Notes: generated by a model not told the origin, from the letters alone. 64,000 nucleotides of DNA from Cannabis sativa (GCF_029168945.1 NW_026870038.1:1240001-1304000), one strand, 5' to 3'; positions 1 through 10,239 are shown, counted from the first letter of the stretch. Numbers and translations are program-made.

Positions 1-129
1 GTTAGTTCGCCCACCATACACAACTTTAAATTTGTATATGTGACGATAATAAAGTTTAAACTTTTTATTGTATATTCTTTTTATATAATATATATTTAAA
101 TATTTGTACAAGTTTTAGATTTAATATTA

Positions 130-527
130 GGCTAATTAGTAATTTTTCCCTTTGAACTTTGACATGTATTAAATCGTGCCCCCTGAATTTTTTTGGCCGT
201 TAAAAATTCCTCCTGAACTATTGAGATTGTTAAATTTAAGGACTTTTGTTTAATTTTAGTAAAAAAAATTTAACATAGATGAAAGTTCAAGGGGCATGAT
301 TTAGTACATATCAAAGTTTGAGGGGCATGATTTGGTAGATATCAAAGTCTAGGGAGCATGGTTTAGTACATAAACAATCACTGAAACAGTAAAATTGAAT
401 GAAATTAGACAAAAGTCCTTAAATTTAACAATCTCAATAGTTCGAGTGAATTTTTAACGGCAAAAAAAGTTCAAGAGGCACGATTTACTACATGTCAAAG
501 TTTAGGGACAAAATTTACTAATTAGCC
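130..527. mobile_element. MITE, Mutator-like (9-bp TSD), long terminal inverted repeats
   Basis: A non-coding element whose two ends are long inverted repeats of roughly 130 bp. It begins GGCTAATTAG and ends CTAATTAGCC. It is flanked by a perfect 9-bp direct repeat TTAATATTA at 121-129 and 528-536. A 9-bp duplication with long TIRs is the mark of Mutator-like elements. Related copies with the same inner sequence (acttTGACATGTAc..aAATcatGCC) sit at 25585, 30035, 37891, 50229 and 56416. Confidence 0.85.
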
Positions 528-536
528 TTAATATTA

Positions 537-1669
537 TGGCTATTTATGGTAAAGTATATGGATTACAGAATTATTAATTAATAAATATGACTAAAATAAA
601 TAATTACTTTCTTAATATTTACAACTCAAAGCTCAGCCGTCCACATTAAGAAAAGGTTATATTTTTATTTAATCTAATTTAAAAATTTAGTATCATTTTG
701 ATTATTGTTTTTACAGACGAACATGGTGGGTCAAATGTACAAATTTCAAAATAAAAAATTAAGAGTTTCCATTGGCCAAAGTCCAACAATAATGGAAATT
801 ACATTTTGTATATTTTTTATTATTTTTTGGAGCAAATTTTTATTTTTATTTATATTTTTAGAGGAACCTAAAAATAGGGGTATCTATGCATTTGTTTATG
901 TTTGCAAGTTCTAATTTCAAATTTTTTTGGATGATATTTTACAATATTTTAAAGGATAGTTGCGACGAAATGCTTTAATATTTATATTTGTTATACATAT
1001 AATCTTAATAAAATAAAGTGGCGATAAAAACATCTTATCTTACGATTAAACACATATGATCTTAATAAAAAAAATAACAGCAAAAGTACCTTATTTTGTT
1101 ATAATTATATCTTTTTTTAGTTGTTAAGTGTCAATTAGGTCGATATAGGACTAAAAATGCGTACACTTTGTCTAAACTTCTCAAAAACCCTGAAAATAAC
1201 ATTTCAATTTTTAACCAATGATCCATAAAAGTCTATCATTATGGCATGAATTGGCTGGTAAGTAAGGACCAAAATTCAAGGTCAAATATCAAATTTGCAC
1301 GTAATGTGATTTTGGCTACAATTCATTTTCTTCATCTTCACATTCAACCAACTAATAATAATACTCTTAATTAATTAATTATTATATATAAATTATAATC
1401 AATATTTCTCGTTAATTAATTACTGAAATTTGTAATATATATAATCTGATAACATTACTAAACATTAATTAATTAAAAGAAAATAAAAAAGACATATAGT
1501 TTCTTATTTTACAAAATTCAGATTTTACATACAATTTACAGAAGAAAAAAGCTCTTGTAAATTATACAAATCATTAATCAAAAATCAAACTAATAAAGAG
1601 AATAACGAGGGCCTTTAAAAACAAACGGCTCAGATTATTCCACGTGTCAAGATCATATGATCATCATCA
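537..1669. other. AT-rich intergenic DNA, no gene seen
   Basis: Stop-rich AT-rich sequence. The only open frame of note (705-914, plus) has a low-complexity hydrophobic translation and no recognisable domain, so I do not call it a gene. Part of 1500-1669 should be the 3' flank and 3' UTR of the LSU gene on the minus strand. Confidence 0.6.
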
Positions 1670-1987
1670 TCAGAGAGAGATCGAAATGGAGGCAGCTTGA
1701 AGGAGCTGTTGAGCGCGTGAGAGTTGATTAACGAGGGAGACGATCTTCGCGTGGTCAGCACGCGCCTGATCGACGGCTTCAGCTTCGAGCTCGCCGAGCT
1801 GAGAACAGAGCATTTCCTCGGCGTCTTCAGCTATCCGAAGCCGCTGCCAAGTTTTGAGAAGCTCGTTCCTCATCTCCTCCTCTCTCTCGCGGCTCCGGCT
1901 CAGCTCTTGTTCCAGCTCCTGGTTCCTCTTCATGAGCGAAGTCTGGTCTTCGAAGGACTCATTATTAGTTGGCTTGGTCACCGCCAT
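1670..1987 (-). CDS. LSU: RESPONSE TO LOW SULFUR (LSU) family protein
   Basis: A single-exon 105-residue protein. LSU proteins are small plant-specific coiled-coil proteins, strongly induced by sulfur starvation, that act as cytosolic/nuclear interaction hubs. Recognition rests on the family core around residues 45-80: a tryptophan-containing segment (TWQRLRIAEDAEE), then LCSQLGELEAEA, then VDQARADHAKIVSL. The whole chain from about residue 18 is a highly charged heptad-rich coiled coil. Length matches the family (about 90-110). The ATG at 1985-1987 is the first in frame after a (GAA)n leader. Upstream lie a TATA box and a UPE-like sulfur box, which independently support the call. It stands alone, apart from the B3 cluster. 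The open frame on the opposite strand (1724-2029) is its shadow. Very likely functional. Confidence 0.93.
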   Translation of the reverse strand: MAVTKPTNNESFEDQTSLMKRNQELEQELSRSREREEEMRNELLKTWQRLRIAEDAEEMLCSQLGELEAEAVDQARADHAKIVSLVNQLSRAQQLLQAASISISL

Positions 1988-1994
1988 TGTTATG

Positions 1995-2017
1995 TTCTTC
2001 TTCTTCTTCTTCTTCTT
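1995..2017 (-). repeat. GAA microsatellite in LSU 5' leader
   Basis: A run of TTC triplets on the plus strand, read as GAA repeats in the 5' UTR of the LSU transcript immediately before its ATG. Confidence 0.85.
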
Positions 2018-2072
2018 GAATTTTGTTAAGTGAAAATTATGTGTGGTTAATTATTGGTTGAATTAAGAGGGA

Positions 2073-2080
2073 TTTTTATA
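2073..2080 (-). promoter_or_regulatory. TATA box of LSU gene
   Basis: On the minus strand the sequence reads cccTATAAAAAtccc, 86-93 bp before the LSU ATG and just downstream of the UPE-like box. Confidence 0.7.
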
Positions 2081-2103
2081 GGGCTAAAAAGTAAAGGGTG
2101 TCC

Positions 2104-2126
2104 AGGTTCAATGAATCTACACAGAG
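2104..2126. promoter_or_regulatory. UPE-box-like sulfur-deficiency element of LSU
   Basis: Plus-strand AGGTTCAATGAATCTACACA followed by GAG closely follows the published UPE-box consensus AG(G/T)T(T/A)CATTGAATCTA(A/G)ACA(C/A)A(G/T), which is found in LSU/UP9 and other sulfur-starvation promoters and bound by EIL3/SLIM1. It contains ATGAATCT, a match to the TEBS half site. A GAGAC (SURE core) overlaps its end at 2124-2128. It lies about 25 bp upstream of the TATA box. Confidence 0.8.
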
Positions 2127-2329
2127 ACCATCTTTATGCAATTTCGTTTCCTGACGTATTGGCTTCGCTTATTAAATAAAAAGAATAATAATATAAATTA
2201 TATTTCTATTTTTGTATAAATGCTATTTGGTGCTTGTACACGTGTCGATGTTTAATTTGTTGTTCGGTAACTTCAATAGACTAATGAATCATATGCTATC
2301 GATATTATTAGTTATAATTCCATGAAATA

Positions 2330-2637
2330 TTAATTTTTTTTTTTAAAAAAATTATATTTTTACGTTTAATTATTATGATTTTTTATAAAAACAAAACGAA
2401 AATAATAAAAAAATTATTTAAAAGTAATAGGAAAATAACATCCAATCAACATCAAAATAATAACTAAAAATAACTATAGATAACAAAAAATTAACAACAA
2501 AGTAACAAGAGTACAACATAAAAAGACAGTATTTTTTGTAAATAAAATCATAAAAATCACAAAAATATTTAAAATTTCGTACAACCGTATTTTTGTAAAA
2601 AAATTTATTCTTTTTGTGTATTTGTAAAATAATCCCC
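2330..2637. repeat. Dispersed ~310-bp AT-rich repeat, copy 1
   Basis: Shares an ordered series of landmarks with three other places in the window (5715, 46971, 63634): an early tttttacg(g/t)tt, runs of aaaataaca/acaacataaaa, then taaaaatatttaaaattc(c/t)gt followed by (a)ccg/ctgtatttttgtaa and ending aaataatcccc or similar. Class unknown; probably a non-autonomous transposon. Confidence 0.55.
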
Positions 2638-2651
2638 TATTATTAATTAAA

Positions 2652-2847
2652 GGGTAAATAGCGGCATAAGTACCTAAAATTATTAAATTAAATATAGAGC
2701 CTATATAAGATCAAGATTTTAGATCATTTGGTCTGGACGAAAACATGTAGCATCAATTACTTATAATTTTTTTTCTTAATAAATTTAAAATAGAGTTAAT
2801 GCAGCTTACAAACTCAAAAATTTGAGTACTTATGCCACTATTTATCC
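2652..2847. mobile_element. Short MITE, probable Mutator-like
   Basis: Ends are inverted repeats: GGGTAAATAGCGGCATAAGT on the left and the complement of GGATAAATAGTGGCATAAGT on the right. Flanks TTAATTAAA (2643-2651) and TTCAATAAA (2848-2856) resemble a diverged 9-bp duplication with two mismatches. Confidence 0.65.
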
Positions 2848-2856
2848 TTCAATAAA

Positions 2857-4097
2857 AGAGAAATGTGATTGTCATATCGTTATTAGTATAATTAATTATT
2901 AGGTGCCATATAATTTAATATAATAACATTTAAACATAAGTATTTACACCGTAAATTACAAGAGAAAAGTAACAAATAGTAAATTGAATTATATAGTTTA
3001 ATTTCTAAGATGGGAATAAAATAGAGGAATATTCTCTATATTCTTGTGTAATTTAATCAAGTCCCATGCATGACGTATATGCTTTTAAAATAGAGGAGTT
3101 TTTCTAATGAATTTTTATTTATATTTAATATTTATATAGTGTATTACCACTACCACATTATTATTTTATTTTAGAAAAAATACTGTTTGGCAAAATAATC
3201 TGAATAATAAGTTTTTTATCACTCATTTATAATAATATTAACTTACCCTGATTTTTATCTTTGTTTATTAATTATTAATATATATATTTTCTTATTATGT
3301 GGTTGAGGTCATCGTCTATAATTAGGTTTTCTTTTATGGGAATACAATTTTGAGTTTGACAAAATAGCAAATGTACTCATTTGTCAAATAATGAAGAAAT
3401 CTCAAAATTTCTAGAAATTATGAAATTAAAAACAAAGTTTTTAGAAATTATTTGATTATTTCAAACTTATTTTGCTAAAAGTCTTTTTTTTCACTAAATT
3501 TTTTCAATTTTTTTTTTATTTGTATATTTAAAAGCAATTTTTTGTATTTATACAAAAGTACATGGAGTAATTTTAATCGCAACCCAAATTTACATTACAA
3601 CTCATACATTAATGAGTAACTTAAATCGTCAAAATAGAAAAAAAGTTAAAAATAATAGTATATGAAATGATTAAAAAACAAACTTACTAAAATCAAAATC
3701 ATAAAAAAATGGCACAAATAGTTATTCATACTTTATTTATTTATTTATTAATTATTGAAGCAAGTAGTGATCAATATTAATTCATAATATTTTAGTAAAA
3801 TATAATAATTGAAAAAAATTATTTGGAGGGTCACCCTATATACCCTACGTACGTGCCATCTTTGCCATACCATAATATCTAGTTTTGGAAGCTTTCTCAA
3901 GTTGCCTTTTTTAGTCTCTTTCATGAAGATATTTATTTATTTATATTCTTTTCTTATATAATGAAGATATTTTTATATTATACTTACAAGCAATTCGGCC
4001 AATTTTTCAACTCTTTCTATTTCATCAATTTAAGTATAAGAAAAGTAATAACCAGACTATTTCTCATGAAATATTGAGAACATGATATGAATTAGTT
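2857..4097. other. AT-rich intergenic DNA, nothing recognised
   Basis: No open frame with a recognisable domain, no RNA gene and no clear repeat boundaries were seen. Composition is strongly AT-rich throughout. Confidence 0.5.
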
Positions 4098-4114
4098 GTT
4101 GGGTATCAATTTAA

Positions 4115-4125
4115 GTCCCACATCG
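4115..4125 (+). promoter_or_regulatory. USE-like motif GTCCCACATCG
   Basis: An exact match to the plant snRNA-type upstream sequence element RTCCCACATCG. A TATA-like TAAATATAA follows at 4154-4162. The same motif is also common in plant LTRs, and the preceding TGTTGGGTATC could be an LTR start. I recognise no snRNA or snoRNA downstream, so the role is open. Confidence 0.4.
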
Positions 4126-4597
4126 GAAGAATAGATAATAGATAAGAGCTGCCTAAATATAAGTGTTTCACGTACTCTGGTCTTCTGAAAATGTGCCAAA
4201 AACAAAACCGTGAAGGGTTAAACTAAAAACAGAAATATCATATTAATGTGTGGCTGCCCGAAAAGTGGAAGAGCGGGGTACAACATTAGTGAATATAACC
4301 TCATTGATTTTCTTTTTCTTCTTCAAGATATGTGTCTAAATTTGATAAATCACACGACACTTGTAGATAATTGAGACATTTCCTAAAAAACAAATTGAAT
4401 TTCATTTTGTACATAGTATCCATAAATCATTTTTAGTCAAATTGTTGGTACAATATAAATAGTAATCAATATTTACATTATAATATTAAAAGATTACACC
4501 GTTACAACAAGATAGTATCTTAAAAAATGAATAAACCGGGATGTGGCTAAAAGAATACTCATAAAAGTATCTTTACCAGTACACCATATGGTCAAAC

Positions 4598-5079
4598 TGT
4601 TAGGGTTTATAAAACACTCAAGAAATATATAAATCACAGATCTAAACATATTCCTAAAATTGCTTTAATATAGAAAATCCTAAATCATAAATATATAAAA
4701 CCTTTATTAAATTAAAGAAGAAGATGATAAAAGATGAGCGGAAACACTAACCTGAAGCCATTGTTGGAGATTGCAGAGAAGGTTTTGATCTTCTAAGAAT
4801 ACTATTTTCTTAGGTATTTTCTCTGATGGAGAAGGAGAGAATACAGAAATTCTAGGGTTTCTTGGGGACCACTAGACTCATCTTAGAATGAGTTTTGGGT
4901 ATTTATAATTTGGCCCCTCAACAAATTGTAAATTAACTTATGTTATCTACACATTATTTTTAAGACAATTTAATATCCTTTTGATACCCATAATATAATT
5001 GGTCACTTAATTTTGTATCACACTTTATAATAGAATATACATTATACATATGTGCCCACAACAGGATTTTAATCCAACA
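4598..5079. mobile_element. Solo LTR (482 bp) with 5-bp TSD
   Basis: Begins TGTTAGGG and ends ATCCAACA, the TG...CA ends of a long terminal repeat. It is flanked by a perfect 5-bp direct repeat CAAAC (4593-4597 and 5080-5084). There are no internal genes, so it is a solo LTR left by recombination between the two LTRs of a retrotransposon. Confidence 0.82.
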
Positions 5080-5714
5080 CAAACAACCATTCTTTTACTT
5101 CTTTGTCTATTTTTTTTTTTTTAATTTTAATTTTTAATATAATACACGAACTGTATTTTTCAAAATTCAGGGGTGTTACTGTTTTGTATAAAAAAAATAT
5201 TTGAATAACATTTAGAAATAGGTCATTAATTCATTACTACTAATTAATCCCAAAAAACGACATAATAATTAAGAGTAACATAATATTCTGCCAATATTGT
5301 AATTTGTATCATGTACAAGCTATAGTTGATCTAACGACAAGTCGTTTTTTCTATTCATAGCTAGGTAACACCTATATTCCTATTTTGCTTGTAAAGACTT
5401 TAATATATATATAAATATATATATTGAAAAATAACATATGATTCTTAAGATTTGGTAATATATATATTGCAACAAATTAATCAAATTAATAATATGTTTT
5501 CATTTTGCCAATCTACAAGCTAGTTAATCTAACCACGACTAGTCGTTTAGACAAACCTTAAGATCATACTCAAAGCTACGACATGTTGTTTAGACAAAAC
5601 CTTTAAGATCAAACTCAAAGCTTGAAACCTAGTTTATCACAAGAAATATTATATGATTCTAAAGATTTAATGATGTAAATTAAAACACAATAAATAATAT
5701 GAATAATTTCATAA

Positions 5715-6012
5715 GGCACTATTTTCTATAAATTAATTACATTTTTACATTTAAATAATGATTTTTTACATTTTTACGGTTTTCCAAAAAATAATACGAA
5801 AACAACATAAAATCAACAAAAATACTACATAAAAGTAACATGAAAATAACAACAAAAAATCAACAACAAATTAATAAGATTACAACATAAAAAAACTTAT
5901 TTTTAGTAAATAAAATAAAAAAAATCGTAAAAATATTTAAAATTCCGTGAAACCGCATTTTTGTAATTTTTTTTTTTGTTGTTGTTTTTATGTTTTTGTG
6001 AAATAATCCCAA
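5715..6012. repeat. Dispersed ~310-bp AT-rich repeat, copy 2
   Basis: Matches copy 1 (2330-2637) in order: tacatttttacggtttt, gaaaacaacataaaa, acataaaagtaacatgaaaataaca, acaacataaaa, taaaaatatttaaaattccgt, ccgcatttttgtaat, and a closing gtgaaataatccc. Confidence 0.6.
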
Positions 6013-6106
6013 AATAATATGTACATTTCATGCAAATCCTAAATTTTCACTAAAGAATTAATCCTAAACTTAATTAATTATGATGAAGATTTAATTAATT
6101 AAGTAA

Positions 6107-6916
6107 TTAAACATAAACAAGTTCAGAGTTGAGTATAGCTTGAGGTTGAAATGAAATAAAGAAATCATGTTGTTGATGAGAACGATAAACATTCATAGTA
6201 ATAATTCTCCGATCAACATCGAAACAGAACACGATCAAATCTCCAGCTCTAAGACCACGATCATCAACAATCTTCAACCAATCATCTCCCAAAAAAATCT
6301 CACCATCATCATCTGATTCTGATCTCAATTTCAGCTTCGTCAAAATCTCGATATTCTCAACCGTCTGATCTTTCACAACAACCTCGAATCGATCCTCTTT
6401 CAAATCGATCAAATCTCCATGACTCCTTATTCCTTCTCCGATCTCTCTCGGCATCTGGATTCGATCGATACCGATCTCTGCTTCGTCCAATTTCTTCACA
6501 CACAGAAATGAAGATGACGATCGCTGTTGATCAATTTGAGGAGGAGGAGGCAGAGGAGGAATCAGAGCTCGATTACTACGGCGATCTAATCGGATCACTG
6601 TGACATTGATAATCATGTTGATGATTGGGGAAATTTGATGAACAAGTTTCATGAGCAGAACGTCACCGGCTCTGATTCCGCGATCTCGGACGAAGGAGTT
6701 CCATTCGGGTCCTTCGATCTTGAGAAAACCGCGGCCGCCTTGGTCCGGTAGGGGTGTGAAAACCGGGGTAAGACTGCGGATGTTGTTGTCTCCTAACAAT
6801 CTGTCGCTGATGATGATTGGGATTGATTCAATGGAATTTGCCATTGGATTTGGGAGAATGAAGTTGTTCATGTTCTTCACTACATTTCCAAACAGTAATG
6901 AATTGTTATTCTCCAT
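6107..6916 (-). CDS. B3-like double-domain protein, type 1 (minus arm of first pair)
   Basis: A 269-residue intronless protein with two tandem B3-like DNA-binding folds. Domain 1 spans about residues 8-110 (LFGNVV..LPNP, ISDRLLGDNN, EW at 71-72, AGD at 83-85). Domain 2 spans about 137-247 (LCVKKLDEAE, QMPREIGE, VVVKDQ, W213, AGD at 224-226, IVFCF). A proline- and serine-rich linker (about 118-136) joins them. B3 proteins are plant nuclear transcription factors, but DNA binding by this divergent subfamily is inferred. The start is the only ATG giving the conserved MENNN..LFG N-terminus. It is divergent from the gene at 9013 across 2.1 kb of transposon-filled DNA. Its E2F-like palindrome is unusually close to the ATG. 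Confidence 0.82.
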   Translation of the reverse strand: MENNNSLLFGNVVKNMNNFILPNPMANSIESIPIIISDRLLGDNNIRSLTPVFTPLPDQGGRGFLKIEGPEWNSFVRDRGIRAGDVLLMKLVHQISPIINMIINVTVIRLDRRSNRALIPPLPPPPQIDQQRSSSSFLCVKKLDEAEIGIDRIQMPREIGEGIRSHGDLIDLKEDRFEVVVKDQTVENIEILTKLKLRSESDDDGEIFLGDDWLKIVDDRGLRAGDLIVFCFDVDRRIITMNVYRSHQQHDFFISFQPQAILNSELVYV

Positions 6917-6957
6917 TGTTCTTGAAAATTAAGATTGAATGTTTTGATGATATGATT

Positions 6958-6995
6958 TTGGCGCCAATTTTGAGCAAAACCGTTATGTTAGTTAT
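6958..6995 (-). promoter_or_regulatory. TTGGCGCCAA palindrome plus MYB-like block, 6916 gene
   Basis: The palindrome TTGGCGCCAA is at 6958-6967, only 42 bp before the ATG, against 130-150 bp in the other copies. CCGTTATGTTAGTTAT follows at 6980-6995. TATA-like sequence (TATATTTATATAAA, near 7010) lies farther upstream than the palindrome, the reverse of the usual order. Confidence 0.7.
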
Positions 6996-7057
6996 TTTTC
7001 TTTCGATTTATATTTATATAAAGTTTAGATTTAAATTTGAGAATTGCTAATAAATAG

Positions 7058-7406
7058 AGTAAATACTATTTTAGACTATGTGTTTTGTAAAAGTTATTAA
7101 TTGAACTTTTTGTTTTGTTAAATGACAAAATAGACCTGTATCCTTAACTGATTTTTTTTGTCAAAATAAAATTTAATATTAATTTGATTTAGAGGTGTTA
7201 TGACAAAAGTGATTATATTTTCTGCATCTATTCGTATTAGAAATTATCTTCAAGTTATTTATATTTTAAAAAAAATTATTAAAAATTGAGCTCAGGGTCA
7301 TATTTTTATAGTTTTGGAAAATACAGAGTCTATTTTGTCGTTTAACAAAACAAATGGTCAAATCAGTAACTTTTGCAAAACACAGGGTCTAAAATGTTAT
7401 TTACCC
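7058..7406. mobile_element. MITE, Mutator-like (9-bp TSD)
   Basis: About 80 bp at each end are inverted repeats of each other (left gagtaaatactattttaga.., right complement gggtaaataacattttaga..). Perfect 9-bp duplication TAATAAATA at 7049-7057 and 7407-7415. Non-coding. Confidence 0.88.
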
Positions 7407-7517
7407 TAATAAATATGGCAAACTTAAGAAAATATCGAGTCCAATATAACTTAAGAAAATAGCTTTTAGGAAATATCGCTAATCAATCGTGAGGTACCAC
7501 CTATAAGAAGGTACTAG

Positions 7518-7793
7518 CAGGGCCGACCCAAACAACTTGGGCCATTATACAAGACTCCCATTTTTTTAAGGCCTAATATTTTTTTTGAAAGAAAATGCCT
7601 ACATTTTTATTTCTTTTTCTTCATATTATATATACATATATAAAAAATTTATAATTGAAAATTTAATGAACGAATCTTAAAAGAAAAAAGGCTAGTAATA
7701 GAATTGTGGTCTTAATATACACGATTTTTTATTTCTAAACAGTCCAATTTTAAAATTTCGCACAAAATCCCTAAAATGCTTGGGCCGGCCCTA
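7518..7793. mobile_element. hAT-type MITE (8-bp TSD)
   Basis: Starts CAGGGCCGACCCAA and ends TTGGGCCGGCCCTA, inverted repeats typical of non-autonomous hAT elements. Flanking 8-mers GGTACTAG (7510-7517) and GGTGCTAG (7794-7801) differ by one base, fitting an old 8-bp duplication. Confidence 0.75.
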
Positions 7794-7859
7794 GGTGCTA
7801 GGCACCACTAGTGCCTAATAGCAATGCTCTTTAAATTTTGAATTTGAACTTACTAAATT

Positions 7860-7869
7860 TTGGCGCCAG
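7860..7869. promoter_or_regulatory. Orphan GGCGCC site, degenerate palindrome
   Basis: TTTTGGCGCCAG, one base off the palindrome found before the B3 genes, followed by about 26 T. No B3 gene lies beside it, so it may be the relic of a lost promoter in the 6916/9013 intergenic region. Confidence 0.45.
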
Positions 7870-8040
7870 CTTTTTTTTTTTTTTTTTTTTTTTTTTGTAA
7901 TTAGTACCATTTTGAAATCTATATTTTGATGTTGAAGACTCTTCCAAATCATCTTAATATTACTCCTTATAATATAATATTGTTATAATTTATAATAACA
8001 TATAGTTTTTCTTCTAAAAAAAACTAAGATATATTGCATA

Positions 8041-8715
8041 GGGGTGTACGTCGGTCGGTTTAGTGGGGTTAGCATATTTTTATCAACCCAATATAAATAT
8101 CGAGTTGCAAATATTTAATCGTAACCTGCCCAATCAAAAATTAAAGAAAGTTCAACCCGCCCAATGATTTTGTCGGTTTGGTCGGGTTAACCCGTCCAAA
8201 CCGTTCTTCACTTTCTTTTATAATTATTATTGTTAGTTTCTACTATTTAAATAATTAGATTTTTAAAAAAATAAAAATATATTATGTATATTTCAAGTTA
8301 AAAAATACTATAGTTTAAATAATTTTAAGAACATTAATATAAGATAAATATAATTGAGTAAACATAAAATAATTGAATAAAATAATTAAAAAAAATAATA
8401 AAATATGGTAGAGATTTTAAACTTTCACTTCAATATCCAAATACAATAAAAATTATTAACTATAAAATCTAAGTTTTAAGTTAAACACTAAAATATCTAA
8501 ACTTTAAATACAAAATAATTTAACTAATAAATATAATTTATGTGATATAATATATACACTTCTATAAAAATATATAAATCGGTTTAATTCGATTTATTCG
8601 GGTTAATTGAGCGGTTTAGAATAATTTGTAAACCACCCAATATATTCATTGGCGGTTTGAATTTTCATTGTATTATTTCAGTTTGTATTTTTTGTCGGTT
8701 TATTCAGTTTAGTTT
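8041..8715. repeat. AT-rich sequence with GGTCGGTTT-type ends, possible non-autonomous transposon
   Basis: The left part (GGGGTGTACGTCGGTCGGTTT) and right part (CGGTTTATTCAGTTTAGTTTGG and similar) contain scattered complementary CGGTTT / AACC(C/G) words, a look common to decayed hAT-type elements in plants. Exact ends and a duplication could not be fixed. Confidence 0.35.
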
Positions 8716-8828
8716 GGTATTCGGGTTGAGAAGTGTGTAAATTTTGTTGAACACAACTTTGCATATATTATACATAAAGAAATGAATAAAGAAAAGGTGG
8801 CTTTGAATAAAAGGGCAGAGTAATGAAA

Positions 8829-8940
8829 ATAACTAACATAACTGTTTTGATTCCCAAATCCTAACAAATTGGCGCCAAAATCAGTTAAGAAAATCCACTT
8901 CAAACAAACATTTCTCATAAATCTCATACATATATAAACC
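8829..8940 (+). promoter_or_regulatory. Promoter of the 9013 B3 gene
   Basis: Contains ATAACTAACATAACTG at 8829-8844 (MYB-like block with one change), the palindrome TTGGCGCCAA at 8869-8878 (about 135 bp before the ATG), and a TATA box CATATATAAACC around 8928-8939. Confidence 0.7.
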
Positions 8941-9012
8941 AAAACACTCCATTTATTTCACTTTTCTCTTTCATTTTCTCGAAGACTCCATTGTTGATTG
9001 AATTTCAAGAAA

Positions 9013-9786
9013 ATGGAAGAAGACAAAAATCTCCTGTTCGGAACTCTAGTCAAGGAAATCAACAACATCCTTCTCCCAAATCCACTCGCAACTTCAATCG
9101 ATTCTCTTCCGCCAGTTCAAAGATCAACCGTTTACATCAGCGACGTAGCTTCAGAAATCGGCGTCCGCACCGTTACTCCGGTATTCTCAACCGGCAATAA
9201 CGGCGACATCACTTCCGTCAAGATCGAAGGATCAGAATGGAACTCTTTCGTCGCAGATCGAGGAATCAGAATCGGAGACGTTCTTCTCTTGAGAATCGTT
9301 CATAACGTTCCTAACATCATTAACGTTACTGTAATCAGGTTAAATCCCCAATCTAACAACTACTACCGTACTCTCACTCCTCCCCTGCCTCAATATCAAG
9401 ATGAAAATCAAGATCGAGATCAAAATGAGAATCGGCAATTTCTGTGTGTTAAGAAATTGAGCGAAGAAGATCTGAGCGGAGATCGATTGGAGCTTCCTGA
9501 TGAGATTGAATTGATTGATACAGATAGTTTTGTGGTTCGAGTTAGGGATCAGACTTATGAACATATACAGATTCTGACGAGGCTGAAGAAGAGTTTGAGA
9601 TCCGAGAACGGTGATGATGATGATGATCAAGCAGTGTATTTGGATGATAAATGGTCGAAATTCGTCGATGAACGGAGTATCGAAGAAGGTGATGTGATCG
9701 TTTTCTGTGTTGATTTTCCTCGACATGTTATCATCATTACTGTTTATCGTGTTGATGAGGAAGAAGATTTTCAAATTCCTCCCTAA
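9013..9786 (+). CDS. B3-like double-domain protein, type 1 (plus arm of first pair)
   Basis: A 257-residue intronless protein if the ATG at 9013 (MEEDKNLLFG) is used. An upstream in-frame ATG at 8998 would add five residues, but the family N-terminus places the start at 9013. Domain 1 covers about residues 8-110 (LFGTLVKEIN, LPNPLATSI, EW 75-76, GD 88-89). Domain 2 covers about 143-246 (FLCVKKLSEEDL, W214, GD 226-227, VIVFCVD). The linker is short, acidic and glutamine/asparagine-rich. An Asp run near 201-205 lies in a loop of domain 2. It diverges from the 6107-6916 gene and carries the shared palindrome promoter. Intact; expression is inferred only. Confidence 0.85.
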   Translation: MEEDKNLLFGTLVKEINNILLPNPLATSIDSLPPVQRSTVYISDVASEIGVRTVTPVFSTGNNGDITSVKIEGSEWNSFVADRGIRIGDVLLLRIVHNVPNIINVTVIRLNPQSNNYYRTLTPPLPQYQDENQDRDQNENRQFLCVKKLSEEDLSGDRLELPDEIELIDTDSFVVRVRDQTYEHIQILTRLKKSLRSENGDDDDDQAVYLDDKWSKFVDERSIEEGDVIVFCVDFPRHVIIITVYRVDEEEDFQIPP

Positions 9787-10239
9787 ACATTTTTGTCGTT
9801 TTTCTTCAATAGTGTCGTTTGATTTCAATCTTGTCGTTTTTTCTTTTCTCTTTTTCTTTAATTTTTTGAGAAGCAAATTTTATATGTATAGTTAAATCGT
9901 TGTTAATAAATAAAAGGTTTGCTGTTTTTTTTTTAAGACAATTAATTTGCTAATTATTAATAATTGTAGAAAAAAGAATAGTAATTATTACAATTTTTTT
10001 TTGAATAAAATTATTACAAATTAATTAAGATGGTAAAATAAATTAATTAAGATATTTAAATTCCTCCTCAAATATTTTTTTCTTAGATAATTAATTTGCT
10101 AAATATGCTTTATGTAATGTTCCAAGCTACTGATTAGGCTAACCGTGATGGCAAGAGTTGTCATTTGTCATAACGAATAATAAAGTTTTGAATAATTTAA
10201 TATTTTAGTTTTAACTTTTGATTATAGATGTAATATATA

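Noticed and set aside
705..914. 69-codon frame
   Set aside because: Hydrophobic AT-rich translation, no neighbours or signals.
1724..2029. 101-codon plus-strand open frame over LSU
   Set aside because: Shadow of the LSU gene; no domain, and it crosses LSU's GAA leader.
8709..8942. 77-codon minus-strand frame
   Set aside because: Lies over the promoter of the 9013 gene; no domain.
9340..9876. 178-codon minus-strand frame antisense to the 9013 gene
   Set aside because: Ile/Lys-rich shadow of a well-supported B3 coding region.
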